Shown piece by piece: positions 51,142-59,268 of a stretch of 64,000 bases of DNA. The position numbers and the translations under genes were made by a program. This DNA comes from Schlegelella_A sp963778525 (GTDB lineage: Bacteria; Pseudomonadota; Gammaproteobacteria; Burkholderiales; Burkholderiaceae_C), in the NCBI GenBank assembly GCA_963778525.1, contig CAVZUJ010000001.1:558001-622000 (forward strand), given 5' to 3'. Each line of letters starts with the position of its first letter. Within the stretch, counting starts at the first letter, position 1. The notes below the pieces were generated by a model. The model saw only the letters and a program-made list of their open reading frames with translations. It was not told the origin of the DNA and did not search any database.

Positions 51142-51899
51142 CAGTCGTGCCCTTCAGTGTGCGGCGCGCGGGCCGAGAAGTATTCGCGAATCCACGGGTC
51201 CTTGCTCTGCATCACGGTGGCGACGTCGCCGTCGGCGATGACCTTGCCGTTCGACAGCGCCACCGCGCGGTCGATGATCGACAGCAGCGTGTCGAGGTCG
51301 TGGGTGACCATGAACACCGTCAGGCCGAGGCTGTCGCTGAGGGCGCGCACCAGGCTGTCGAAGGCGCGCGCACCGATCGGGTCGAGCCCGGAGGTCGGTT
51401 CGTCGAGAAACAGGATCTCCGGCTCGAGCGCGAGGGCGCGGGCCAGGGCGACGCGCTTGCGCATGCCGCCGGAAAGCTGCGCCGGCATCTTGTTCCCGGT
51501 GTCGGGCGGCAGGCCGACGAGCGAGAGCTTGAAGCCGACCAGCATCGCGATCACCTCGTCCGACAGCTGGGTGTGCTCGCGAAACGGCACCGCGATGTTC
51601 TCCGCCACGCACAACGAGGAGAAGAGCGCCCCGTCCTGGAACAGCACGCCGAAGCGGCGGCGCAGGCCGTTCATCGCCTCGTCGCTCGAAGTCCAGACGT
51701 CTTGTCCGAACAGGCGGATGCGGCCATGGGTCGGGCGCAGCAGGCCGATCATCTCCTTCAGCAGCACCGACTTGCCGGTGCCGCTGCCGCCGATCAGCGC
51801 CGCCACTTCGCCACGGCCGACCGAGAACGTGACGCCGTCGTGGATCATGGCGGCGCCGAAGCGGGTGCCGATGTCGACGACCTCGAGCACGCTGTCCAT
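51141..51899 (-). CDS. MCE-system ABC ATPase (MlaF family)
   Basis: This 252-residue ATPase powers lipid transfer through the MlaE-like permease. It carries Walker A (LIGGSGTGKSVLLKEMIG), the Q-loop GVLFQDGALFSSLCVAENIA, the ABC signature PAQLSGGMRKRVALARALA, Walker B (PEILFLDEPTSGLDPIGA) and the switch His (VFMVTHDLDTLLSI). The start overlaps the permease stop as TGATG, and its stop overlaps the MCE gene in the same way, so the operon is strictly coupled. Confidence 0.95.
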   Translation of the reverse strand: MDSVLEVVDIGTRFGAAMIHDGVTFSVGRGEVAALIGGSGTGKSVLLKEMIGLLRPTHGRIRLFGQDVWTSSDEAMNGLRRRFGVLFQDGALFSSLCVAENIAVPFREHTQLSDEVIAMLVGFKLSLVGLPPDTGNKMPAQLSGGMRKRVALARALALEPEILFLDEPTSGLDPIGARAFDSLVRALSDSLGLTVFMVTHDLDTLLSIIDRAVALSNGKVIADGDVATVMQSKDPWIREYFSARAPHTEGHD

Positions 51900-53086
51900 C
51901 ACACGCCGGCCTGCTGCAGGGCGATCGCGAAGATGGCATCGAGCACGATCACCCAGACGATGCTCTGGACCACGGTGGAGGTGGTGTGCTCGCCGACGCT
52001 GCGCGCGTCGCGCTCGACCGACAGGCCCATGCGGCAGGCGATCACCGCGATGGCGGCCGCGAACACCGGCGCCTTGGCGATGCCGATGATCACCGCGCTG
52101 AGCGGCAACACGGTGTGCAGCCGGCTGATGAACGACGCCGGCGTGATCTCGAGCCGGGTCGCGCTGATGACGATGCCGCCGGCGATGCCGGCCAGGTCGC
52201 CGATGAAGACGAGCAGCGGCAGGCCGACGACGAGCGCCACCAGGCGCGGGATCACCAGCACCTGGATCGGCGACAGGCCGAGGGTGCGGATGGCGTCGGT
52301 TTCCTCCTGCACCTTCATCGAGCCGATCTGGGCCGTGAAGGCCGCGCCGGAACGGCCGGCGACGATCACCGCCACCAGCAGCGGCGCGAGCTCGCGGCAG
52401 ATGGCCAGGCCGACGCCGTCGACCACGAAGATGGTGGCGCCGTACGCCTGCGCCTGCACGCCGAGCAGGTAGGCGAAGACGATGCCGATCAGGAACGACA
52501 CCAGCGCCGCGATCGGCACTGCATCGAGCGTGACGACCTCGAACTGGGCCACCGTCTCCTTGATCCGGAAAAGCCGTGGCCGGCGCAGCAGGGCCAGCAG
52601 CTCGAGGGTGAGCTGGCCGACGAAGCCGGCGTGCGTGGCCAGCGTCCTGCCGATCCGGGCCGAGGCGAAGCCGACGCGCTCCAGGAAGGGGTAGCGCTCG
52701 GTTGTCGCGAGCGCGGCTGGCGCGACCATGCGCTCGCGCACGAGATCTAGAAGCCGCTCGTGGCGGGGCTGCATCGCGCGCACGCCGATCTTCGCGCCGG
52801 CCACGCCAGCGCCCTCCAGGCCGCGCAACAGGAGATAGGCTGCCGCGGTATCGAGCTCGACCAGCTGACTGCCGTCGAGCACGCAGTCGCTGGCCGCGCC
52901 GAGGTTCAGCCGGCCGACGGCCGACTCGATGGCCGACGCCTGGGCCAGCCGCCACGAACCGCGCAGGGACAGGACCGTCGTGCTTGCTTCGCTCGTCGCT
53001 TCGACCTGCGGCGCAGCCGGCTCACGCGTCGAAGCGGCGAGGTCGAGGGACGTCGCGCGAGCAGCTGAATCAGAAGGCACGAGCAA
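51899..53086 (-). CDS. MCE-system permease (MlaE family) with an N-terminal STAS domain
   Basis: A 395-residue protein. Residues 30-120 resemble a STAS domain (VLSLRGSWRLAQASAIESAV and CVLDGSQLVELDTAAAYLLL), the role that separate MlaB plays in the E. coli system. The permease domain follows with five to six helices and the family patterns FKALVSFLIG-like AVPIAALVSFLIGIVFAYLL, LAPLLVAVIVAGRSGAAFTA, and QIGSMKVQEETDAIRTLGLS. It begins the operon permease-ATPase-MCE-lipoprotein, an inner-to-outer-membrane lipid transporter. Confidence 0.93.
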   Translation of the reverse strand: MLVPSDSAARATSLDLAASTREPAAPQVEATSEASTTVLSLRGSWRLAQASAIESAVGRLNLGAASDCVLDGSQLVELDTAAAYLLLRGLEGAGVAGAKIGVRAMQPRHERLLDLVRERMVAPAALATTERYPFLERVGFASARIGRTLATHAGFVGQLTLELLALLRRPRLFRIKETVAQFEVVTLDAVPIAALVSFLIGIVFAYLLGVQAQAYGATIFVVDGVGLAICRELAPLLVAVIVAGRSGAAFTAQIGSMKVQEETDAIRTLGLSPIQVLVIPRLVALVVGLPLLVFIGDLAGIAGGIVISATRLEITPASFISRLHTVLPLSAVIIGIAKAPVFAAAIAVIACRMGLSVERDARSVGEHTTSTVVQSIVWVIVLDAIFAIALQQAGV

Positions 53087-53138
53087 GCGTACTACACGCC
53101 TTGCGCTCGCCCCGCGTGTTCAGGCCGCTCGGCCGCAG

Positions 53139-53351
53139 CTAGTGGCGGTACCAGCCGTACTGCGGGTGGTGCCAACCCCAGCCGAAGCCGGCGTGGTAGG
53201 CCCACGCGTAGCCCGGTCCGGGGATGGCGATGGTCGGCCCGACGTAGGCCACGCCCGCCGGCGCGCCATACGGTCCGACCGGGGCGACGATGCAGCCCGA
53301 GCAGGCTGCGGCCGAAAGAACGACAGAAAGGATTGCAGCGAGTCTCATCAT
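53139..53351 (-). CDS. Small exported Gly/Tyr/Trp/His-rich protein
   Basis: A 70-residue protein with a lipoprotein-like signal: MMRLAAILSVVLSAAACSGC, lipobox AAC or SGC. The mature part is rich in Gly, Pro, Tyr, Trp and His (VGPTIAIPGPGYAWAYHAGF, then HHPQYGWYRH). Such small glycine/aromatic proteins occur in many proteobacterial envelopes; no function is known. It ends 53 bases after the start of the MCE permease gene on the same strand but is probably separate. Confidence 0.7.
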   Translation of the reverse strand: MMRLAAILSVVLSAAACSGCIVAPVGPYGAPAGVAYVGPTIAIPGPGYAWAYHAGFGWGWHHPQYGWYRH

Positions 53352-53375
53352 CTGCTCCCGGCATCGAAGCCGTGC

Positions 53376-53636
53376 TCAACCGTGCCGATGGCCCATCGAG
53401 CCGTGCGCCGCCTTCTTGCAGCTCTTCACGGCCGCCGAATCGGTGGCGCCCTGCACGCAGGACTGCAGCGTCTGGGCGACCTGGATGTGGCTGGCGATCC
53501 GGGTCAGCGTCTTCTGCTTGTAGGCCGCGAACGCCGCCGGATCGGTGGCCGACGACGGCGCCGAGGATTGCGCCAGGCTGAGGCCCGAAACGGCGGTGAG
53601 CACGAGTGCGAAAAACGCCTTTTGAGTGTTCGACAT
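53376..53636 (-). CDS. Small exported protein with a central Cys pair
   Basis: An 86-residue protein with signal MSNTQKAFFALVLTAVSGL (cleavage after SLA). The mature part is helical (AAYKQKTLTRIASHIQVAQT) with two cysteines in LQSCVQGATDSAAVKSCKKA, about 14 residues apart, and a His-rich end (HGSMGHRHG) that may bind metal. Unknown family. It is divergent from the ketopantoate-reductase-like gene; the 211-base gap between them must hold its promoter and that of the reductase operon. Confidence 0.72.
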   Translation of the reverse strand: MSNTQKAFFALVLTAVSGLSLAQSSAPSSATDPAAFAAYKQKTLTRIASHIQVAQTLQSCVQGATDSAAVKSCKKAAHGSMGHRHG

Positions 53637-53847
53637 GATCGACTTTCGTTGGATGAACGCCGACGACCGGCGGTATCGGGACAACGGATGTCGATGGCAC
53701 GGCGCGGACAAGCTTTGCGCTCGTTCACCTTGGGCCGCGCAAGTTAACGCAGGGCCGGCACGACCGGGGCCGATTCGCGAGAATGTCGGCACGACTCACG
53801 GCGCGGGCAGCCCCGGTCGTTCCGCTCATCCATTCGAGGTGCATCCC

Positions 53848-54802
53848 TTGGCGACAAATCGATTCCGCGCGGTGGCCGTCGTCGGCGCAGGCGCAGTCGG
53901 CAGCTTCTTCGGCGCGATGCTGGCGCGCGCCGGCCAGCGTGTGACCCTGATCGGGCGCGCCGCGCACGTGCAGGCCATCGAGCGCGACGGCTTGCTGCTC
54001 GACATGGCGGGCAGACGCGAGGTCGTGCCGATCGGTGCCAGCGTCGACCTCGCCGCCGTACGCGGCGCCGACCTCGTGCTGTTCTGCGTCAAGTCGACCG
54101 ACACCGAGTCCGTCGCGCGCGAGATGGCGCCGCACCTCGATGCCGACGCCGTCGTCGTCAGCCTGCAGAACGGCGTCGAGAACGCGGCCACGATCGCGCG
54201 GCATGTGCGCCAGATCGTCGTGCCGGCGGTCGTCTACGTGGCCACGGCGATGCCCGCGCCGGGTCAGGTCAAGCATCATGGCCGCGGCGATCTCGTGATC
54301 GGCCCGATGAACGCCGAGCAGGCGCGCAGCGATGCGGTGGCCGCGGCCTTGCAGGACCTGGTGCAGCTTCTTCGCCAGCGCCCAGGTGCCGGTGACGGTG
54401 TCGAACGACGTGATGGCCGAGCTCTGGACCAAGCTGATGGTGAACTGCGCCTACAACGCGATCTCGGGCCTGGCCCAGGCGACCTATGGGCAGCTGGTGG
54501 CGTTGCCGCCCGTTCGCGAGCTGCAACACACCGTCGTCGAAGAGGTGGTGGCGCTGGCGCAGGCAGAAGGCGTGAACCTGGCGCTCGCCTCGTCGCTCGA
54601 GGCCATGCAGCGCATCGCCGCGGCGATGCCGCAGCAGCTCTCGTCGACGGCGCAGGACATGGCACGCCACAAGACCAGCGAGATCGATCACCTCAACGGC
54701 TTCGTCGCACGGCGCGGCCGCGAGCTCGGTGTCGCCACGCCGGCCAACCAGGCCTTGCACGCGCTGGTCAAGCTCGTCGAAGCCGGCCATGTCCGTTCCT
54801 GA
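53848..54802 (+). CDS. Ketopantoate reductase-like 2-keto-acid reductase, one frameshift
   Basis: PanE-type enzymes reduce ketopantoate to pantoate with NADPH; paralogues reduce other 2-keto acids. I start at TTG 53848 behind GAGGTG. The Rossmann loop is VAVVGAGAVGSFFGAMLARA, followed by VLFCVKSTDTESVA and VSLQNGVENAATI. The frame changes near 54370 (CTCTTC read as CTTCTTC) and resumes as FASAQVPVTVSNDVMAELW, which carries the family's catalytic Lys in WTKLMVNCAYNAIS. About 317 residues. It overlaps the next gene by 14 bases. Its operon partners suggest a substrate other than ketopantoate. Confidence 0.83.
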
Positions 54803-55808
54803 GGGCACGCTGCCGGTGCCCGCCGCGTTCGCGCAGGCCTTGCGCGAGCTCGGCCTGGCCGGCACCGAGTCGCTGCGCGGCCGGCCGCTCGCCGGCGGCG
54901 TGTCGTCCGATATCTGGTGCATCGATACCGAGCGCGGTCCGGTCTGCGCCAAGCGCGCACTGGCCAAGCTGCGCGTGGCCGCCGACTGGCGCGCCCCGAT
55001 AGAACGCAATCGCTACGAGGCGCGCTGGATGGAGGTCGCGAACGCGGCCCGGCCCGGCAGCGCGGCGCAGCTGCTCGGCCAGCACCCGCAGCAAGGCGTG
55101 CTGGTCATGAGTTATCTGCCGCCGGGCGAGCACGCCCTGTGGAAGGACCTGCTGCGCGACGGCCAGGCCGACCCGGCAACTGCTCGACAAGTCGGGCAGA
55201 TGCTGGTGGCCATTCACGGCTACTCCGCGGCGCGGCCGGCGCTCGCGGCGCAATTCGACACCGATGGGATCTTCTTCGACATCCGCCTCGAGCCCTACCT
55301 GCTTGCGACCGCAGCGCGCCACCCCGAGCTCGCGCCCGCGCTGCGAGCGCTGGTGGCCCAGACGCAAGCGCACCGGCTCGCCCTGGTCCATGGCGACGTC
55401 AGTCCGAAGAACATCCTGATCGGGCCGCACGGCCCGGTGCTGCTCGATGCGGAATGCGCGTGGTGGGGCGACCCGGCCTTCGACCTCGCCTTCTGCCTCA
55501 ATCACCTGCTGCTGAAGTGCCTGTGGAACCCGGCCGGCACGCGCGCCTTTCTCGCTGCCTACGACGCACTCGCCGAGGCCTATCTGGAAGGCGTCGACTG
55601 GGAAGCGCGCAGCACGCTCGAAGGGCGCGCCGCCGCCTTGCTGCCGGGCCTGCTGCTGGCGCGGGTCGACGGCAAGTCGCCGGTCGAATACATCGAGTCC
55701 GAGGCCCAGCGCGAAGTCGTGCGCCGCGTCGCGGCAGCGCTGCTGCGCCAGCCCGTCGATCGACTGGGCGCCGTCGCCGCGGCCTGGCGCGCGGCGCTCG
55801 CGTCATGA
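54789..55808 (+). CDS. APH-fold small-molecule kinase
   Basis: A 339-residue aminoglycoside-phosphotransferase/choline-kinase-fold protein that probably phosphorylates a hydroxyl with ATP. It has the Gly-rich loop LAGGVSSDIWCI, the nucleotide Lys in VCAKRALAK, the Brenner catalytic motif HGDVSPKNILI (201-211) and the metal motif LLDAECAWWGDPAFDLAF. Nothing suggests antibiotic resistance: it overlaps the panE-like gene upstream and the enolase-like gene downstream (ATGA), so all three act together. The likely role is to phosphorylate the hydroxy acid made by the reductase. Confidence 0.8.
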   Translation: MSVPEGTLPVPAAFAQALRELGLAGTESLRGRPLAGGVSSDIWCIDTERGPVCAKRALAKLRVAADWRAPIERNRYEARWMEVANAARPGSAAQLLGQHPQQGVLVMSYLPPGEHALWKDLLRDGQADPATARQVGQMLVAIHGYSAARPALAAQFDTDGIFFDIRLEPYLLATAARHPELAPALRALVAQTQAHRLALVHGDVSPKNILIGPHGPVLLDAECAWWGDPAFDLAFCLNHLLLKCLWNPAGTRAFLAAYDALAEAYLEGVDWEARSTLEGRAAALLPGLLLARVDGKSPVEYIESEAQREVVRRVAAALLRQPVDRLGAVAAAWRAALAS

Positions 55809-57097
55809 ATCCGCGCGGCATCCGCTCGATCCACGCTCGGCGCGTCTGGGACAGTCGCGGCCGGCCGACCGTCGAGGCCGAGCTGAGCCTGCACGACGGC
55901 GCCGTCGGCCGGGCCATCGTGCCGGCCGGCGCCTCGAAAGGCACGCGCGAAGCGCTCGAGCTGCGCGATGCCGGCTCGACCTTCGGCGGCCTCGACGTGC
56001 TGCAGGCGGTGGCCCACGTCAACGGCGAGATCGCGGCCGCGCTGGTGGGCAGCCTCGCCGACGACCAGTCGGCGCTCGACGCGCGCCTGATCGAGCTCGA
56101 CGGCACGCCGGCGAAGACGCGGCTCGGTGCCAACGCGACCCTGGCCGTGTCGATGGCCGCGGCTCATGCGGCGGCCGCGTCGCTGCACCTGCCGCTGCAC
56201 GAATACATCGGCGGCGCCGCGGCGACGCTGCTGCCGATGCCGCAGATCCAGATCTTCGGCGGTGGTGCGCACGCCGGCCGCCGGGTCGACATCCAGGACT
56301 TCATGATCGTCTGCCCGGGCGCGGGCAGCTTCGCCCAGGCGCTGGAATGGACAGCCGAGGTCTATCGCAGCGCCGGCCTGCTGATGCACGAGCGCGGCTC
56401 GCGCTTCGGCGTCGCCGACGAAGGCGGCTGGTGGCCCGACTTCGGCACCAACGAGCAGGCACTCGAAACGCTGGTGCAGGCGATCGAGAAAGCCGGCTTC
56501 GTGCCGGGCGGGCAAGTGGCGATCGCGCTCGACATCGCGGCCTCGGAATTCGGCCGCGACGGCCGCTACACGCTCGGCCTGGAAGCGCGCGAGCTCGATG
56601 CCGACGGCATGATCGAGATGCTGCTGCGCTGGATCGACAAGTACCCCATCGTCTCGATCGAAGACCCGCTCGGCGAAGACGACCCCGAAGGCTTTGCCCG
56701 CTTCACGCGGGCCGCCGGAGGTCGCCTGCAGATCGTCGGCGACGACTTTCTTGTCTCCCATGCGCCGCTCGTGCATCGTGCTGCGGCAATGGGCGCGGCC
56801 AACACCGTGCTGCTCAAGCCGAACCAGCGCGGCACCCTGACCGAAACGCTGGCCGCGTGGCAGGCGGCGCAGGCGCTCGGCTACGCCGGCATCGTCTCGG
56901 CGCGCTCCGGCGAAACGGAGGACACGACGATCGTGCACCTGGCGATCGGCTGGCAGGTCGGGCAGCTCAAGGTCGGCTCGTTCGCGCGCGGCGAGCGCAT
57001 GGCCAAGTGGAACGAGGCGCTGCGCATCGAAGAGCGCCTCGGCGCGCGCGCCCGCTTCGCGGGCGCCGGCGTCTTCGGGCGCAATCCGCCCGGCTGA
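55805..57097 (+). CDS. Divergent enolase-family protein with changed active-site residues
   Basis: The 430-residue protein aligns with enolase end to end. Kept are the metal ligands Asp243 (ALDIAASEF), Glu286 (SIEDPL) and Asp313 (VGDDF), Glu206 (ADEGGWW), the catalytic Lys338 (LLKPNQRGTLTET), Arg368 (SARSGETED) and Lys389 (GQLKVGSF). Three positions differ from glycolytic enolases. The loop PSGAS is PAGAS (Ala41 for the metal-II Ser). QEFM is QDFM (Asp165 for the Glu that pairs with the Lys). SHRSGE is SARSGE (Ala367 for the phosphate-contact His). It may therefore act on a related 2-phospho acid. It overlaps the kinase stop as ATGA. Confidence 0.85.
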   Translation: MNPRGIRSIHARRVWDSRGRPTVEAELSLHDGAVGRAIVPAGASKGTREALELRDAGSTFGGLDVLQAVAHVNGEIAAALVGSLADDQSALDARLIELDGTPAKTRLGANATLAVSMAAAHAAAASLHLPLHEYIGGAAATLLPMPQIQIFGGGAHAGRRVDIQDFMIVCPGAGSFAQALEWTAEVYRSAGLLMHERGSRFGVADEGGWWPDFGTNEQALETLVQAIEKAGFVPGGQVAIALDIAASEFGRDGRYTLGLEARELDADGMIEMLLRWIDKYPIVSIEDPLGEDDPEGFARFTRAAGGRLQIVGDDFLVSHAPLVHRAAAMGAANTVLLKPNQRGTLTETLAAWQAAQALGYAGIVSARSGETEDTTIVHLAIGWQVGQLKVGSFARGERMAKWNEALRIEERLGARARFAGAGVFGRNPPG

Positions 57098-57123
57098 TCT
57101 CGCCGCTCCGTCCGGCTGCCGCC

Positions 57124-57624
57124 TCAGGCGCCGCCGCCGCGCATGCGCAACGAGCTCAGGAGGTCGCCCCACCACAGGCCCATCATGCGGATGAAGGCGG
57201 CATCGTCGAGGCCGTGCCGGGCCGGATGATCGCGGCGAATCGCGGCCCAGCCGCGGTGCTCCAGCGTCACCTGGGTGCCGGAGGCGCTGGCGCGAAAGCG
57301 CACTTCCACTTCGGTGTGCTCTTGCGGGGCGAAGTTGATGTTGCGCCATTGCAGCACGAGACGGTGCGGCGGATCCCAGACCAGCGTTCGGCCGATCTCG
57401 ACGACACGCTCGCCGGCCTCGGTGTCGAACGATTCGAACAGGCGACCGCCGACGCCGGGCTCGATGCAGACGACGCCGCTCGTGCCGGGCGCATTGCGAA
57501 AGCGCCGCCCGCGCCGCCACCACTGATCGATCTGCGTCGTGAAGATCTCGAAGGCCGCCTCCGGCGGCACGGCCACGCTGACCGTCACGCGAGCGAGATC
57601 GCCGGCCGGCGAACGCTCGCTCAT
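57124..57624 (-). CDS. SRPBCC/AHSA1-domain protein
   Basis: A 166-residue hydrophobic-cavity (Bet v1/AHSA1-like) protein. It starts SPAGDLARVTVSVAVPPEAA, with the helix FEIFTTQIDQWWRRG, the strand GGRLFESFDTEAGERVVEIG and LVLQWRNINFAPQEHTEVEV, the AHSA1 middle. Such proteins bind small hydrophobic molecules or act with ArsR regulators. The gene overlaps the ArsR gene by four bases, a standard ArsR-AHSA1 pair. It converges with the enolase-like gene. Confidence 0.87.
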   Translation of the reverse strand: MSERSPAGDLARVTVSVAVPPEAAFEIFTTQIDQWWRRGRRFRNAPGTSGVVCIEPGVGGRLFESFDTEAGERVVEIGRTLVWDPPHRLVLQWRNINFAPQEHTEVEVRFRASASGTQVTLEHRGWAAIRRDHPARHGLDDAAFIRMMGLWWGDLLSSLRMRGGGA

Positions 57625-58010
57625 CGGCGCCGCGGCATCCGGCGCGCCGACGCCGGCTTCTCGGCGTGCGCCTTGAATGCCTGCAGCTGGTCGCTCCAGA
57701 AAGCCTGCAGCTCCGCAAGCCAGTCCTGCAGCGGCGCAAGCGATTGCGGACGCAGCCGATAGAGGCGAACACGCGCGTCGTCTAGCGGCTCGTCGTCGTC
57801 GATGACGCCGCTCCTGCGCAGCACGCGCAGGTGCCGGCTCAGCGAAGGCGGTGCCATCGCCAGGGCGGCAGCAAGCTCACCGGCGCGTTGCGGCCCGCGC
57901 GCAAGCATGGCCACGACGGCGCGACGGGTCGGGTCGGTCAGGGCCGCCACGGTGGCGCCGACCGCAGCGTCGTCAGCGGATGCCCGATCGCGGCGGGTGC
58001 TACGCACCAC
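57621..58010 (-). CDS. ArsR-family transcriptional regulator
   Basis: A winged-helix repressor of about 129 residues. It shows AALTDPTRRAVVAMLARGPQ, then the recognition region GELAAALAMAPPSLSRHLRV and LRRSGVIDDDEPLDDARVRL, with no metal-binding cysteines, so the effector is probably an organic ligand. The start is most likely GTG 58010 or 58007, which overlaps the end of the glyoxalase-like gene. It should bind the inverted repeat at 58491-58503 and control the whole VOC-arsR-AHSA1 operon. Confidence 0.85.
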   Translation of the reverse strand: MVRSTRRDRASADDAAVGATVAALTDPTRRAVVAMLARGPQRAGELAAALAMAPPSLSRHLRVLRRSGVIDDDEPLDDARVRLYRLRPQSLAPLQDWLAELQAFWSDQLQAFKAHAEKPASARRMPRRR

Positions 58011-58443
58011 GGATGCGCTGCGTGAACCACCACAGATGCCCTTCCGGGTCGGCCGCGCCGTAGCTGCGATCGGCCCAGTAGTCGTCGCCGTAGTCGTGCA
58101 GCGACGGCTCGTCCACGATGCGCGCGCCGGCGCGGCGCGCGTGCTCGCAATGGGCATCGACATCGTCAACGTAGACCATCAGGTTCTGCGTGTTGCAGGC
58201 CGCCGAAAGCGGACTCCGGCAATCGGTCTCGAAGCGCCGGGCGACGCCGCTGCGCTCGCCGCCGACCATGATGACGCCGTCGGCCAGGGTCAGCTCGCTG
58301 TGCACGATGCTGCCGCCATCGCCTTCGACCTTGAGCCGGACCTCGAAGCCGAAGGCCTTGCACAGCCAGTCAATCATGGCCGCCGCGTCCTTGTAGTAGA
58401 GGCCCGATGAAATTCGAGGCCAGCCGGCAGGTGTGGGCTTCAT
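58000..58443 (-). CDS. VOC-fold (glyoxalase/PhnB-like) protein
   Basis: A 147-residue vicinal-oxygen-chelate protein: RISSGLYYKDAAAMIDWLCK, FGFEVRLKVEGDGGSIVHSE, then NLMVYVDDVDAHCEHARRAGA and the C-terminal DPEGHLWWFTQRI. This pattern is the PhnB-like/bleomycin-resistance subgroup of unknown substrate. It is the first gene of a three-gene operon with an ArsR regulator and an AHSA1 protein, and has a strong AAGGAG Shine-Dalgarno eight bases before the ATG. Confidence 0.87.
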   Translation of the reverse strand: MKPTPAGWPRISSGLYYKDAAAMIDWLCKAFGFEVRLKVEGDGGSIVHSELTLADGVIMVGGERSGVARRFETDCRSPLSAACNTQNLMVYVDDVDAHCEHARRAGARIVDEPSLHDYGDDYWADRSYGAADPEGHLWWFTQRIRGA

Positions 58444-58466
58444 GTCGTTCGCTCCTTTTCGGCGCG

Positions 58467-58503
58467 ATTCTGGATATTGTTTACCCGATCGTCAACTATT
58501 GAC
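58467..58503 (-). promoter_or_regulatory. Promoter with overlapping operator for the VOC-arsR-AHSA1 operon
   Basis: On the minus strand, TTGACG (58495-58490) and CAGAAT (58472-58467) form a -35/-10 pair with 17 bases between, upstream of the VOC gene. The -35 lies inside an inverted repeat GTCAA-CTA-TTGAC (58491-58503), and ACCCGAT occurs on both sides of it. An ArsR dimer bound there would block the promoter. Position and symmetry support this; binding is inferred. Confidence 0.6.
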
Positions 58504-58573
58504 CCGATGAGAATGCTTCGAAAGACCGGCACGACGACTGCCATTGCAGGCACACTCACCCCAAGGAGCCGGC

Positions 58574-58744
58574 ATGGAACCAGCGAAGCAGCCAGGCAAG
58601 CCAGAACCGGGTGAGAGCGGGGTCGGTGGCTCGCCCGCGCCCGCGCCCGGGCGCGGCCCGCGAACCGCCGACAAGCCTGCCGGCCAGCCGGCCCAGAAGG
58701 CACCGAAAGACGGCGAGCCCCGGCCGGCGCCGCGCAAGGCCTGA
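58574..58744 (+). CDS. Small Pro/Gly-rich disordered protein
   Basis: A 56-residue frame behind a clear AAGGAG site and ATG 58574. The product, starting MEPAKQPGKPEPGESGVGGS, is almost only Pro, Gly, Ala, Lys and Glu, with no hydrophobic core, and ends PRPAPRKA. It has no recognisable family. It is divergent from the VOC operon. Similar in kind to the 46-residue frame at 46566. Confidence 0.5.
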   Translation: MEPAKQPGKPEPGESGVGGSPAPAPGRGPRTADKPAGQPAQKAPKDGEPRPAPRKA

Positions 58745-58767
58745 GGCCGGCTGCGCCCACCGCCGGC

Positions 58768-59199
58768 TCAGACCAGGAACTCGAGGTTCTGCGTCACCCA
58801 GTCGGCGCCGTTCGAATAGACCTCGCCTTCGGCACCGACGACCACGTAGTCGGGATGCTTGACCTCCAGGTCGCCCTCCCGGGTGGCGAGCACCACGGTC
58901 TGCCCCGGCGGCACCTGCACCAGCCGGCTGATGGCGTGCTTGCGGAACTCGCCGTGCGAGGCCTCGTCGTAGGTGCGCTCGAAGATCTGCTTCTTGACCG
59001 GCGCCTCGCTGCCCGAGGCATCGATCACGACCACGTCTTCGCCTGGCCGGGCGGTGAGCACGCCCCAGGGCGTGGTGAAGGTCTCGGCTCGCTCGGGCTC
59101 GCGCATGCGCACCAGGCTCTTCTTGCGCGCCAGGCGCAGGCCGCCGAAGCCGGGCGGTATGTCCTTGGCGCTGGCGATGCGGATGGCGGATTTGTCCAT
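58768..59199 (-). CDS. PGDYG-like protein of unknown function
   Basis: A 143-residue soluble protein. TPWGVLTARPGEDVVVIDAS followed by PVKKQIFERTYDEASHGEF resembles the PGDYG protein family (expected pattern: T-x-x-G, PGD-like turn, then PVKxxIFExTY). There is a C-terminal strand GADWVTQNLEFLV. Function unknown. I use ATG 59199; an in-frame ATG at 59235 would add a basic segment. It runs convergent to the small Pro-rich gene. Confidence 0.65.
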   Translation of the reverse strand: MDKSAIRIASAKDIPPGFGGLRLARKKSLVRMREPERAETFTTPWGVLTARPGEDVVVIDASGSEAPVKKQIFERTYDEASHGEFRKHAISRLVQVPPGQTVVLATREGDLEVKHPDYVVVGAEGEVYSNGADWVTQNLEFLV

Positions 59200-59268
59200 G
59201 CGCGAAGTAAACATCGCAAAGCGCTGACTACGCAACCGCCATTCGTCGGCGGGTCGAGACGCCGGCGC

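Noticed and set aside
54789..55808. An aminoglycoside-resistance gene
   Set aside because: The APH fold is shared by many metabolic kinases, and tight coupling to a reductase and an enolase homologue points to metabolism.
55805..57097. The organism's main glycolytic enolase
   Set aside because: Three active-site positions differ from glycolytic enolases, and the gene lies in an operon with a reductase and kinase rather than near pyrG/kdsA-type neighbours.
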